Assembly (NCBI RefSeq): GCF_907164575.1
Contig: NZ_CAJQYY010000002.1
Location: 62,001-126,000 of the forward strand
DNA: 64,000 nt
Reading direction: 5' to 3'
Source: Paraburkholderia gardini
Lineage (GTDB): Bacteria > Pseudomonadota > Gammaproteobacteria > Burkholderiales > Burkholderiaceae
Shown here: positions 27,522 through 37,674 of the stretch, one piece after another
Layout: each line of letters begins with the position of its first letter
How positions within the stretch are numbered: the stretch's first letter is position 1
Made by a program: the position numbers and the translations under genes
Notes under the pieces: generated by a model
The model's database searches: none
What the model saw: the letters and a program-made list of their open reading frames with translations, nothing else
Told to the model about the DNA's origin: nothing

Positions 27522-28823
27522 ATGGATGTCATTGTCATTGGCGGTGGAATCACCGGCGTCGCCACCGCTTACCAGCTGCGCGCGGCCGGTCATCGTGTGT
27601 GCGTCGTCGAACGGCATGCGACGGTCGCCCAGGGCGCAACCTACGGCCACAGCGGCACCGTGCTGCCCACTGCGCTCGACGTCTGGTTCGGCCCGACCTT
27701 CATGGAAAACCGGCGCGCCGCGAAAAGCGGTGTGGTGACGAAGACCGGTTTCAATGCGGGTGCCCGCGATTTCCTGAAGCGCCTCGCCGCCTTGCAGGAG
27801 CCCACCGCGTTCGAAGCGCAGATGGGCCGCCTGCGCCCGCTGATCGAGCTGTCGCGCGATACGCTCGCCGATATCGAAGCGCATTTTGGCCTCGAGTTCG
27901 AGCAGCGCAGCGGCGTGCTTCACGTGGTGCGCTCCGCCCACGAATGGGAATTGACCCAGCCGGCGCTCGACCTGCTGCGCCGCCATGAAGTCCCGCATCA
28001 CGTGCTCTCCGCGGCCGAATGCGCCGCGCTCGAACATTCGGTGCCGACCGACCCCGATTTCGCAGGCGGCGTGTACTTCGAAGCGGAACGCACCGCGAAC
28101 TGTCCGCTCTTCGCCAAGCTCGTGAAGCAGCACCTCGACGAGCAAGGCGGCGTGACGTTCCAGACCGGCCGCGAAGTGACCGCGATCCGCGTCGACAACC
28201 AGCGTGCCGCTGTCGAACTGGCGCCGCGCACGGGCGAATCGTCGCGTTCGCGCGAAGTCGACGTGATCGCGGGCGACGCGATCGTCGTCGCGGCGGGCGT
28301 CGGCAGCCTGCCGCTGCTCGACCGGCTCGGCCTGCGTCTGCCGCTGCATCCGCTGCGCATGCATACGCTCGCAGCACCAGTCGCGCACGAAGAGTGCGTG
28401 CCTCATATGACCGTGATCGATGCAGTCAAACGCATCACGATCACGCGCATGAATCATCGGCTGCGCATTGCCGGCGGTGCGGTGGTGCAGCCGGCGAACC
28501 TCGTCGACAAGCCGCTGGGCGAGGCGCTCACCAGCGAAGCCCTCGCGTTGCTCGGCCAGGCCACGCACGACTGGATTCCGGGCGCCGCGAAGATCTCGGC
28601 GGCGCTGCCGTGGGAAGGCCTGAAGCTGCTGTCGCCGGATGGCTTGCCGCTGGTCGGCAACGCGTTGCATCCGCGGCTTTTCGTGAACGCGGGGCACGGA
28701 CCGTCCGGTTGGGGAATGGCGTGCGGGTCTGCTAAAGTGATCGCTGATCTCTTCGCCGGTGCGACGCCCGATGTGCCGCCCGATACGCTTGCAGCACTGC
28801 GGCCGGAACGGTTTCGGGATTGA
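27522..28823 (+). CDS. FAD-dependent D-amino-acid dehydrogenase-like oxidoreductase
   Basis: 433 residues, DadA-like. The FAD dinucleotide motif is VIVIGGGITGVATAYQL at residues 3-19, then VVERHATVAQGATYGHSGTV. The C-terminal FAD contact is in NAGHGPSGWGMACGSAKV. E. coli DadA oxidises D-alanine and other D-amino acids and passes electrons to the respiratory chain. No alanine racemase (dadX) or Lrp-type regulator is next to it, so this may be one of several DadA paralogues with another substrate. The frame is open upstream, but the chosen Met begins the Rossmann strand. Confidence 0.88.
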   Translation: MDVIVIGGGITGVATAYQLRAAGHRVCVVERHATVAQGATYGHSGTVLPTALDVWFGPTFMENRRAAKSGVVTKTGFNAGARDFLKRLAALQEPTAFEAQMGRLRPLIELSRDTLADIEAHFGLEFEQRSGVLHVVRSAHEWELTQPALDLLRRHEVPHHVLSAAECAALEHSVPTDPDFAGGVYFEAERTANCPLFAKLVKQHLDEQGGVTFQTGREVTAIRVDNQRAAVELAPRTGESSRSREVDVIAGDAIVVAAGVGSLPLLDRLGLRLPLHPLRMHTLAAPVAHEECVPHMTVIDAVKRITITRMNHRLRIAGGAVVQPANLVDKPLGEALTSEALALLGQATHDWIPGAAKISAALPWEGLKLLSPDGLPLVGNALHPRLFVNAGHGPSGWGMACGSAKVIADLFAGATPDVPPDTLAALRPERFRD

Positions 28824-29036
28824 GGTTCGTCTGGCGCGGCGCGGTCGGGCTTGTTCCGCGTTGCTCTGCCAGGCAGGCCTCTCGTACAGTAAGACGGTAG
28901 CGGGCATGCGTTCGACGCGCCGCAGTTACAGCGGCTGCGCTGGCCCGCCGTCGAGCAGTCCCGGGCCGGCAGGCCTCGCCCGATCGCGCTCGAACCGGCA
29001 CGCACCTTTTCCGTTTGTCTTCGTCCTGCCTGCGCC

Positions 29037-30632
29037 ATGACCGACACTACGCCGCCCGCCTCCGCCAGCCCCTCCCACTCCGCCACGCTCGTCGATCCGT
29101 ACGATCGTCCGCTGCCGCTCCTTTCGGTCGAAGCGTTGCGCTCGCTCGAAAAGGAGGCCGCCGCGCCACTCCCCGGGCATACGTTGATGGCCCGCGCAGG
29201 TGCTGCCGCAGCCCGCTTCCTGCTCGACCAGAACGCCCATGAATCGTTCGACTACGCCGACCATCCGGTCTGGCTGGTCGCGGGCCCGGGAAACAACGGC
29301 GGCGACGCGCTCGTGATGGCGACGGAACTGCACCGCGCAGGCCTCACGGTCGACGTCTGCATGCCGGTCGGGGTCAAGCCCGACGACGCCCGCTGGGCGC
29401 TCGAAGCCGCCCGTGCGGCAGGCGTGCCGATCGCGACGGCACCGCCAGCTTCGTTCGATCGCTACGGCTGGCTGGTCGACGGCATGTTCGGCATCGGACT
29501 CGTGCGGCCGCTCGAAGGCGTCTTCGCCGAGCTCGCCCGGACGTTGTCGGAACGTGCGCACAGCAAGGGGCACGTGCTCGCGCTCGATGTGCCGAGCGGC
29601 CTCGACAGCGATACCGGCAATGCCGTCGGTTCCGGCGCGGCCGTGCGCGCGACCCACACGGTGACGTTCATCGGCGCGAAGCCGGGGTTGTTCACGGCGT
29701 CGGGGCGTGATCTCGCGGGCTCGGTGACGGTCGCGCCGATCGGCGTCGAAGGCGCGGCGGCGCATACCCAGGTGCATCTGAACGCGCCGTCGCTGTTCGG
29801 TTCATCCCTGCCACCGCGCGATTTCGCGGTGCACAAGGGGACGTTCGGCAGTCTTGCGGTGATCGGTGGCGATACGGGCATGTGCGGCGCCCCGATTCTC
29901 GCGGCACGTGCCGCGCTCTACGCGGGGGCGGGCAAGGTACACATCGGGTTCATCGGCAGCGGCGCGCCTGCCTACGATGCGCCCCACCCCGAACTGATGC
30001 TGAACGGCGTCGACAATCTCGCGCTCGATACGATGGATGCGCTCGCGATCGGTTGCGGCATGGGCCGGCGCGACCGGGCTTCGGTCACGCTGCACGACGT
30101 GCTTGAATTCGCCGGCCCGATCCTGCTCGATGCGGACGCGCTCAACCTCATTTCGATGGACGACGAACTCGCCGCCGCGCTCCACGCGCGTGGCGCGCAA
30201 AACGGCCACGTGTGCGTGCTGACCCCGCATCCGCTCGAAGCCGCGCGCCTGCTCGACACCGACGCGCGCACGGTGCAAGCGGACCGGCTGGCCGCCGCGC
30301 GGTCGCTGGCGGCGCGTTATGCGAGTGTCGTCGTGCTGAAAGGAAGCGGCACGATCGTCGCCGCGCCGGATGGCCGCGTCGCGATCAATCCGACCGGCAA
30401 CGCCGCACTCGCGACAGGCGGCACGGGCGACGTGCTTGGCGGCATCATCGGCGCGTTTCTCGCGCAGCGCCTGCCGGGGTATGAAGCGGCGCTGGCGGGC
30501 GTGTATCTGCACGGCCGCGCGGCCGATACGCTCACCGCGCAGGGTAACGGCCCTGCCGGTCTGAGCGCCGGCGAACTGGCGCCAATGGTGCGCACGCTGC
30601 TCAATCGCCTGTTCTATCCGCTGCGCGCGTGA
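29037..30632 (+). CDS. nnr: Bifunctional NAD(P)H-hydrate epimerase / ADP-dependent NAD(P)H-hydrate dehydratase
   Basis: 531 residues, a fused repair enzyme. The N-terminal YjeF epimerase domain (about 30-240) carries VAGPGNNGGDALVMATELHRAG and LDVPSGLDSDTG. The C-terminal dehydratase domain (about 260-525) carries GAGKVHIGF, LTPHPLEAARLL and NPTGNAALATGGTGDVLGG. Together they convert damaged NADHX/NADPHX epimers back to NAD(P)H. The first 20 residues are a Ser/Pro-rich extension. It follows the DadA-like gene on the same strand after 213 bp. The usual partner tsaE is not adjacent. Confidence 0.96.
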   Translation: MTDTTPPASASPSHSATLVDPYDRPLPLLSVEALRSLEKEAAAPLPGHTLMARAGAAAARFLLDQNAHESFDYADHPVWLVAGPGNNGGDALVMATELHRAGLTVDVCMPVGVKPDDARWALEAARAAGVPIATAPPASFDRYGWLVDGMFGIGLVRPLEGVFAELARTLSERAHSKGHVLALDVPSGLDSDTGNAVGSGAAVRATHTVTFIGAKPGLFTASGRDLAGSVTVAPIGVEGAAAHTQVHLNAPSLFGSSLPPRDFAVHKGTFGSLAVIGGDTGMCGAPILAARAALYAGAGKVHIGFIGSGAPAYDAPHPELMLNGVDNLALDTMDALAIGCGMGRRDRASVTLHDVLEFAGPILLDADALNLISMDDELAAALHARGAQNGHVCVLTPHPLEAARLLDTDARTVQADRLAAARSLAARYASVVVLKGSGTIVAAPDGRVAINPTGNAALATGGTGDVLGGIIGAFLAQRLPGYEAALAGVYLHGRAADTLTAQGNGPAGLSAGELAPMVRTLLNRLFYPLRA

Positions 30633-31017
30633 AGCGGGTGCGTGTGCGGCTTTCGACCGGTCCGGTGAGCCGCGCGTGTACAACCCGCGTGCATAACCCT
30701 TGTGGCCGCCCTGGTCTGCTCTCAGCGCCTGTATCCGGCGCGAGCCACAGCGCCCTCGCCAACTGCTCCCATCATCTGCGATACGTGCACAGGGATGCGC
30801 GCCGTCATCCAACGCCGCTATACTGATCGACTGGGTGCATCGCTACGCCGGTCAACTACCTGACTGCATGGCGGCGCCCGAAACGCCGGAAGCATCCAGC
30901 ACGCATTGAACAGCGCACGGCATCTGACGGCGCAGCGACGCTCCCGAACTTCATCGCTGGCGGCACATGCAGCATGCCGCCATCCATTCGTGTCATTTCG
31001 CCAGACGGACAGTTTAT
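30633..31017. other. Intergenic region before pgi
   Basis: 385 bp with no supported gene. A TATACT hexamer at 30819-30824 could be a -10, leaving a leader of about 190 nt, but no matching -35 is present. No riboswitch, repeat or terminator is recognised. Confidence 0.3.
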
Positions 31018-32640
<1,623 letters not shown>

Positions 32641-32662
32641 TTCGACGTAACACGCGATGGGC

Positions 32663-32694
32663 AAAAAAACGGACGCTGCGGCGTCCGTTTTTTT
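32663..32694 (+). terminator. Bidirectional terminator between pgi and the ABC ATPase gene
   Basis: AAAAAAACGGACGC pairs perfectly with GCGTCCGTTTTTTT around a TGCG loop. The A- and T-tracts allow it to end transcription from both convergent genes. Confidence 0.93.
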
Positions 32695-32725
32695 GCTTTG
32701 CGTGAGATGCAACTTCCCGCGAGGA

Positions 32726-33415
32726 TCAGATGACCAGACGCCCTGCTTCTATCGTCACCGTTCTGTCGCAGCGCCGCGCGAGTTCGATATCGTGCGTCAC
32801 GAGCACGAGCGTCGCGCCGTTCGCGCGGTTCATCTCGAACATCAGGTCGATCACGGCATGGCCGGTCGCGGCATCGAGGCTACCTGTCGGCTCATCGGCG
32901 AAAAGAATCGCCGGATGCGTGACGAACGCGCGCGCGAGTGCCACGCGTTGCTGCTCGCCGCCCGAAAGCAGCTTCGGATAATGTCCCGTCCGTTTGCCAA
33001 GTCCAACCTGATCGAGCAGCGCGCGCGCCCGCGTTGCGGCATCGCGCGTCGAGATGCCACCTTGCAGCTCGAGCGGCAGCGTCACGTTTTCGAGGGCGGT
33101 CAGATGCGGCATCAACTGGAACGACTGGAACACGAAGCCCACCGAGCCGCTCCTTAACGCGGCACGTCCGTCTTCATTGAGCTCGGAGAGCTCACGTCCG
33201 AGCAGGCGAACCGAGCCGGCGCTCGCGCTGTCCAATCCCGCCAGCAGGCCCAGCAACGTGGACTTTCCCGACCCGGACGCGCCGACGATCGCCACGCTGC
33301 TGCCCGGCTCGATCGAAAGATCGATATGATCGAGAATCGTCAGTTCGCCCGTTGCATCCCTAACCCGCTTGCTCAAACCCCGCACATCAATGACTGGATC
33401 AGTTTTATTTTGCAT
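32726..33415 (-). CDS. ABC transporter ATP-binding protein, YbbA/LolD type
   Basis: 229 residues, a stand-alone ATPase of the MacB/LolD family that normally pairs with an FtsX-type permease. Walker A is VGASGSGKSTLLG near residue 42, the signature is LSGGEQQRVALARA, and Walker B is AILFADEPTGSLD. The divergent TesA-type gene matches the E. coli tesA-ybbA arrangement, but no permease gene (ybbP) is next to it here. The start ATG at 33415 shares three bases with the opposing tesA ATG. No clear ribosome-binding site precedes it. Confidence 0.9.
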   Translation of the reverse strand: MQNKTDPVIDVRGLSKRVRDATGELTILDHIDLSIEPGSSVAIVGASGSGKSTLLGLLAGLDSASAGSVRLLGRELSELNEDGRAALRSGSVGFVFQSFQLMPHLTALENVTLPLELQGGISTRDAATRARALLDQVGLGKRTGHYPKLLSGGEQQRVALARAFVTHPAILFADEPTGSLDAATGHAVIDLMFEMNRANGATLVLVTHDIELARRCDRTVTIEAGRLVI

Positions 33416-34103
33416 GGTGAAGCACAGGTTGAAAGTGCGCATGGTGGCGCTGGGCGCATCGATCTGCGCCGCTGCGTGGATGGCGATCGTGCCGCACGCA
33501 GCCGATGCCGCCAGCACGGCAACCCGCACCGCCGCGTCCGCATCCGGCAAACCGGTGATCGTCGTACTGGGTGACAGCATCTCCGCCGAGTACGGCCTGC
33601 CTCGCGATACCGGCTGGGTAGCATTGATGCGCCGGCGGCTGGCCGACGAGCGCATCGATTATAACGTTGCCAATGCAAGCATCAGCGGCGACACCACGAG
33701 CGGTGGACTCGCGCGTTTGCCTGCGTTGATGCAACGCCTGAAACCCTCGGTGGTGATCGTCGAGCTCGGCGCCAACGATGCCCTGCGCGGCGTTCCACTC
33801 GCCACAACCGAAGACAACCTTCGTACGATTATTGAGCAATCACAAAAGGCACGCGCGAAGGTTGTACTTGTAGGCATGTATGTGCCTCCTAATTACGGCC
33901 CGGAGTACACACAAAAGTTCCACGGCCTGTATGGCGATCTGTCGAAGCAGTTTCACGTGCCGCTCGTGCCGTTTCTGCTCGCCGGAATCGAGGACAAACC
34001 CGACATGTTCCAGGCCGATCAGATCCACCCCACACAGCAGGCGCAGCCTGTGTTGCTGAACAACGTCTGGCCCACGCTGAAGCCGTTATTGCACGCCCCC
34101 TGA
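33414..34103 (+). CDS. tesA: Periplasmic TesA-type GDSL arylesterase/acyl-CoA thioesterase
   Basis: 229 residues. A signal peptide (basic KHRLKVR, hydrophobic core, cleavage near HAADA) directs it to the periplasm. SGNH blocks are present: VLGDSISAEYGLPRDTGW, the Gly of block II, ELGANDALRG, and DQIHPTQQAQ with catalytic Asp and His. E. coli TesA is a thioesterase I/protease I/lysophospholipase. The start at 33414 is chosen because it supplies the basic signal-peptide region; an ATG at 33441 is the alternative. The start codon overlaps that of the divergent ABC gene. Confidence 0.92.
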   Translation: MVKHRLKVRMVALGASICAAAWMAIVPHAADAASTATRTAASASGKPVIVVLGDSISAEYGLPRDTGWVALMRRRLADERIDYNVANASISGDTTSGGLARLPALMQRLKPSVVIVELGANDALRGVPLATTEDNLRTIIEQSQKARAKVVLVGMYVPPNYGPEYTQKFHGLYGDLSKQFHVPLVPFLLAGIEDKPDMFQADQIHPTQQAQPVLLNNVWPTLKPLLHAP

Positions 34104-34244
34104 TCTCCGCAGTCCGTCGTCTCGACAGGTCTGCTAACAACTTGTTTCGAAAATGCGGGAACGAGGTAGGCCTTTGATCATCTGACACTATCGCCTAACC
34201 TTGAAAACCCGGCTCGAAATTGAGCGATTCTGGAAGGAGATAAC

Positions 34245-34583
34245 GTGAAATACTTACCGCTTATCGCTTTGACCGTGGCACTTTCTGCCTGTGCAACGCA
34301 ACCGCCGGCAGGTGTTCAGTCCGTCGGACAAAGTCAGCAGCCGCCAAAGGTCGTCGGCCAGTGTATTGCGCAGAAGTGGGCTGACAAATCGCAACAACAG
34401 GTGGTGTCGCAGGATACGCTCGCGAACGATGCCGCCATGGATGTTTACGTTCCGGGTCAGCAGCCGCCCAATGGCGCGGCCGCAATTGTGCGTCCGTCGT
34501 ACAGCGGCCCGGGCTCGTGGGTCGGTTTCCGCTCAGGTGGCGGCGCCGGTGGCGACACGAGCGACATCACGGCCTGCCTGTAA
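34245..34583 (+). CDS. Small lipoprotein of unknown function
   Basis: 112 residues. The N-terminus MKYLPLIALTVALSAC is a lipoprotein signal with lipobox LSAC, so Cys16 should be lipidated; the following Ala does not suggest inner-membrane retention. The mature part is Gln/Pro-rich, then has one compact region (VGQCIAQKWADKSQQQVV) with a second Cys, and ends in a Gly-rich stretch and a C-terminal Cys that could pair with it. A clear GAAGGAGAT ribosome-binding site precedes the ATG. I do not recognise a named domain. A terminator follows, so it is probably a single-gene unit. Confidence 0.85.
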   Translation: MKYLPLIALTVALSACATQPPAGVQSVGQSQQPPKVVGQCIAQKWADKSQQQVVSQDTLANDAAMDVYVPGQQPPNGAAAIVRPSYSGPGSWVGFRSGGGAGGDTSDITACL

Positions 34584-34641
34584 TATCAGCGTCGCTCATG
34601 TCATGACGTGAGGCTTTGCATCGCGCGATGTCGCGTTCATG

Positions 34642-34675
34642 AACAAAGCCCCGCTTGTGCGGGGCTTTGTTTTTC
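34642..34675 (+). terminator. Rho-independent terminator after the lipoprotein gene
   Basis: AACAAAGCCCCGC pairs perfectly with GCGGGGCTTTGTT across TTGT, followed by TTTT. It lies between the lipoprotein gene and the convergent ppiD gene. Confidence 0.9.
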
Positions 34676-34719
34676 TGGCGGTGCGAGGCGCCCGTGTACC
34701 GGCGCCGCATCACGCCACG

Positions 34720-36663
34720 TCAGTCGGAACTGTCACCCGGCTGTTGTGCGGAGCCATCCAGCGCGCCGAAGAATTTCACCTTCGAACGTTCACGCAGCGC
34801 GTCGACATATGCCTCGACCTGCGATTGCGCATTGACCTGCGCGATCTGCTGCTGGGCGGCGGCGAGACGTTGCGCATCAACCGTGGGGCCCGGCACCACG
34901 GCGTTCACGCGATAGATCGCGTAACCGTCGTCGCCGAGATCGACACCCACATAGGCCGGCAGCTTCTGCGCATCCGTCTTGTAGATCGCGCTCAACGCGG
35001 CAGGCGGCACGCCTTGCGCGTCGTTGCGGGAGACCTTCAACGCCGACGAGAAGCCTTGCGTCGACTTCGACTTCTGCAGGTCCGCGAGCTTCGCCGCGCC
35101 GTCCTTGCGTGCCATTTCCGCCGACTGCTCCGCGATCACCTTCTGGCGCACGGCATCCTTGACGACGTCGAGTGCCGGCACCGTTGCTTCCTTGTAGTCG
35201 GTCACGTGCGCCGCGATCAGCGTGTTACTGCCAACGTCGATGGCCTGCGTGTTGTTCTTCGACTTCGTCGCATCGCTCGAAAATACCGCGGCCAGAAACT
35301 TCGTGTTGTTCAACGGGCTGTCGGGCGGCAGCTTCGCGTCAGGCTGCGGCGTGACCGTGGCGGTCTGGATCTGCAGCTTGTACTTGTCGGCGGCCGGTTG
35401 CAGGCTCTTCGCCTGCTCGTACACGACCGACGTGAAGCCTTCCGAGTCGTCAGCAAACGCCTTGCCAGCCTGCTGCGTCTTCAGGTCCTTGATGATCGAA
35501 TCTTTCACTTCGTCGAGCGGCTTCGTGACGGCCGGCTTCACGTCCGTCACCTTGACAATGTGATAACCAAAATCCGTCTGCACGATGTCGCTGATTTCAT
35601 CTTTCTTCAGCTTGAACACGGCGTCATCAAATGCCTTGCCACCTGCGATCATGCCCGGACCGAAGTAGCCCAGATCGCCGCCCTTCGACGCCGAACCCGG
35701 ATCCTGCGAATCCTGTTGCGCGATCTGCGCGAACTGGTCCGGATGCGCCTTGACCTGTGCCAGCACTTCGTCGGCTTTCTGCTTCGCCTTGGCCCGGTCT
35801 GCCGCGCTCGCGTCTTTCGGCACCGCGATCAGGATGTGGCTCGCGCGCACTTCACCGTCGGTGCGGTAATGTGTAATGTTGTCGTCGTAGTACTTCTTGA
35901 TGTCGGCGTCGGACGGCTGCACCGTTGCGGAAAGCACAGCCGGCGACATCACCAGGTACTGGATCGTCGCGGTTTCCGGTGTGGCGAACGCCTGACGATG
36001 CGCGTCGTAGTAAGCCTGCAACTGCGCGTCCGTGGGCTGCACCTTCGACGCGTAATCGCGTGCGCGGAACGCCAGGCCCTGCACTTCGCGCTGCTGTTCA
36101 GCAAGATCGGTGAGACGCTGTGCGAGTGTCTTCGAGGTGAACGCGCTCGACTCGATGGCCGCGGGCAATTGCTGCGTGGCAAGACCGTAACGTACCCGCT
36201 CGTCGTACTGCTCGGGCGTCATGCCCTGCATCGCAAGCAGCTGCTTGTAGCGGTCGACGTCGATCGTGCCGTTGGCATTTTTCAGCGAAGAAATGACAGG
36301 ATCGGACAGCAACGTGCGGCGCACCGCGTCGTCAGACGCCGTCAGATGCAGGCGCTGCGTTTCATCGGCGAGCACACGCTCCTGAATCAGGCCGTCGAGC
36401 ATGTCGCGGCGGCGTTCTGGCGTATCGAACGACTTCATGTCGAACCGTGCGCCGAGAACCTGACGTGCGCGATCGAGCTGCTGGCGCATCGCGTTGTCGT
36501 ATTCGACGCGCGTGATCTTGTGACCGTTAACGCTCGCGACGTTCGCGCTCTCGTCAAAGAAACCGCGGAAGCCCTGGATACCGACAAATCCCAACCCCGG
36601 CACAATGACGAGGACGAGCATGAACATCATCAGGCGTTTGTGATTGCGGAAAAAATCAAGCAT
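34720..36663 (-). CDS. ppiD: Periplasmic folding chaperone PpiD (SurA-N / parvulin domain)
   Basis: 647 residues, near the E. coli length of 623. A single N-terminal transmembrane anchor (LMMFMLVLVIVPGLGFVGI) follows NHKR. A SurA_N-like chaperone region (residues about 40-250) precedes a parvulin domain with VRASHILIAVPKDASAADRAK and GGDLGYFGPGMIAGGKAFDDA, then TDFGYHIVKV. PpiD helps proteins emerging from the Sec translocon. It closes the proteostasis run tig-clpP-clpX-lon-hup, as in E. coli, but two tRNA genes are inserted before it. Confidence 0.95.
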   Translation of the reverse strand: MLDFFRNHKRLMMFMLVLVIVPGLGFVGIQGFRGFFDESANVASVNGHKITRVEYDNAMRQQLDRARQVLGARFDMKSFDTPERRRDMLDGLIQERVLADETQRLHLTASDDAVRRTLLSDPVISSLKNANGTIDVDRYKQLLAMQGMTPEQYDERVRYGLATQQLPAAIESSAFTSKTLAQRLTDLAEQQREVQGLAFRARDYASKVQPTDAQLQAYYDAHRQAFATPETATIQYLVMSPAVLSATVQPSDADIKKYYDDNITHYRTDGEVRASHILIAVPKDASAADRAKAKQKADEVLAQVKAHPDQFAQIAQQDSQDPGSASKGGDLGYFGPGMIAGGKAFDDAVFKLKKDEISDIVQTDFGYHIVKVTDVKPAVTKPLDEVKDSIIKDLKTQQAGKAFADDSEGFTSVVYEQAKSLQPAADKYKLQIQTATVTPQPDAKLPPDSPLNNTKFLAAVFSSDATKSKNNTQAIDVGSNTLIAAHVTDYKEATVPALDVVKDAVRQKVIAEQSAEMARKDGAAKLADLQKSKSTQGFSSALKVSRNDAQGVPPAALSAIYKTDAQKLPAYVGVDLGDDGYAIYRVNAVVPGPTVDAQRLAAAQQQIAQVNAQSQVEAYVDALRERSKVKFFGALDGSAQQPGDSSD

Positions 36664-36712
36664 GCGTGAGGGTCGGCCAAAAACAGAACGCCCGATATTA
36701 CAACAGCGGGCA

Positions 36713-36740
36713 ATAAAAAAGGCGAACCGGGGTTCGCCTT
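36713..36740 (-). terminator. Rho-independent terminator after the tRNA-Val/tRNA-Asp pair
   Basis: Reading the minus strand, AGGCGAACC pairs with GGTTCGCCT and is followed by a run of T (36720-36715). It sits just below the 3' end of tRNA-Asp and separates the tRNAs from ppiD. Confidence 0.85.
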
Positions 36741-36750
36741 TCGAAGATAC

Positions 36751-36827
36751 TGGCGGAGTGGACGGGACTCGAACCCGCGACCCCCGGCGTGACAGGCCGG
36801 TATTCTAACCGACTGAACTACCACTCC
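36751..36827 (-). tRNA. tRNA-Asp (GUC)
   Basis: 77 nt with the CCA end encoded. The cloverleaf folds cleanly: acceptor GGAGTGG with CCACTCC, anticodon loop CTGTCAC giving GTC, and the T-arm GGGTTCGAGTCCC. It is 45 bp downstream of tRNA-Val and followed by a terminator. Confidence 0.98.
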
Positions 36828-36872
36828 TTTTGCACATCCTGACTGCTCGTTCGCTGCCGCGACATCGGGAAC

Positions 36873-36948
36873 TGGTGGGTGCTGAGAGGCTCGAACTCCC
36901 GACCTACGCCTTGTAAGGGCGCCGCTCTACCAACTGAGCTAAGCACCC
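36873..36948 (-). tRNA. tRNA-Val (UAC)
   Basis: 76 nt with encoded CCA. Acceptor GGGTGCT pairs with AGCACCC, the D-arm is GCTCAGTTGGTAGAGC, and the loop CTTACAA gives anticodon TAC. The T-arm contains GAGTTCGAGCCTC. It lies 107 bp downstream of hup with no terminator between, so it may be processed from a hup transcript or have its own promoter. Confidence 0.98.
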
Positions 36949-37055
36949 GTTCCGCGATTCACGTGAACTGCTCGTGCGTGCGCTGCACATCGAACTGACG
37001 CTGACTGATGCACTGTATCAGGTAGCTTTTACAAGAACCCCAGTCAGCGAGCCCA

Positions 37056-37328
37056 TTAGTTTAGCGCATCCTTCAGTGCTTTGCCAGGCCTAAATTTAGG
37101 CACCTTGGCTGCCTTGATCTTGATCGCGGCGCCTGTGCGCGGATTGCGACCCGTGCGAGCCGTGCGCTTGCCCACGGCAAATGTACCGAAGCCAACCAGC
37201 GTAACAGAACCGCCCTTCTTCAACGTCCCTTTGACGCCGCCAATCACAGCATCGAGTGCACGCCCCGCTGCAGCTTTCGAAATGTCTGCTTGTTGCGCGA
37301 TGTGATCGATCAATTCCGTCTTGTTCAT
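37056..37328 (-). CDS. hupB: HU family DNA-binding protein
   Basis: 90 residues, the exact HU length. [22 protein letters not shown] is the standard dimerisation N-terminus, [22 protein letters not shown] carries the DNA-binding arm with its Pro at the tip, and the end [12 protein letters not shown] is canonical. HU bends and compacts DNA. It follows lon, the usual hupB position. The upstream frame is open to 37400 but the true Met is certain from family alignment. A near-consensus promoter lies about 90 bp upstream. Confidence 0.97.
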   Translation of the reverse strand: MNKTELIDHIAQQADISKAAAGRALDAVIGGVKGTLKKGGSVTLVGFGTFAVGKRTARTGRNPRTGAAIKIKAAKVPKFRPGKALKDALN

Positions 37329-37418
37329 TCCAGCCCCCGAGAATGTTATTGGGCAATCGTGATAGCGCCTTTGGCGCCGGTTTATAAGCAGGCACGGCAC
37401 AACGTACCGGGCCAGCTA

Positions 37419-37447
37419 ATTAGAATGGGCCGAAACCCTTGTGTCAA
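37419..37447 (-). promoter_or_regulatory. Sigma-70 promoter of hupB
   Basis: Minus-strand TTGACA (37447-37442) and TCTAAT (37424-37419) are separated by exactly 17 bp. This is one of the closest matches to consensus in the window and fits a highly expressed gene. Transcription would start near 37412, giving a leader of about 85 nt. Confidence 0.75.
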
Positions 37448-37620
37448 GCGGGGTTGAGCCTGATTCGGGCGCACATTCTGCACGTAATTTATGACGGAAT
37501 TGCGCAGTCGATCGATGCGTGCGCAACCAGTTTGCATGACGCGTACGTGCTTTGCGCACATGTTGGGAAAAAGACGCGTCGGCGATGTGAAAGCAGCGCT
37601 CGCAAACGTTGCTGGTAATA

Positions 37621-37650
37621 AAAAACCCGCGGCCAGGCCGCGGGTTTTTC
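37621..37650 (-). terminator. Rho-independent terminator of lon
   Basis: AAAAACCCGCGGCC pairs with GGCCGCGGGTTTTT with a minimal loop. In the direction of lon the stem is followed by TTTTTATTA. It lies about 25 bp after the lon stop codon and isolates lon from hupB. Confidence 0.9.
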
Positions 37651-37674
37651 TGCTGCAGGAACCACCTGGATCGA

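Larger units (their letters stand above)
37329..37674. other. Intergenic region between hupB and lon
   Basis: 346 bp without a gene. It holds the hupB promoter (37419-37447) and the lon terminator (37621-37650), described separately. The stretch between them, 37450-37615, shows no open frame of coding character and no repeat that I recognise. Confidence 0.6.
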
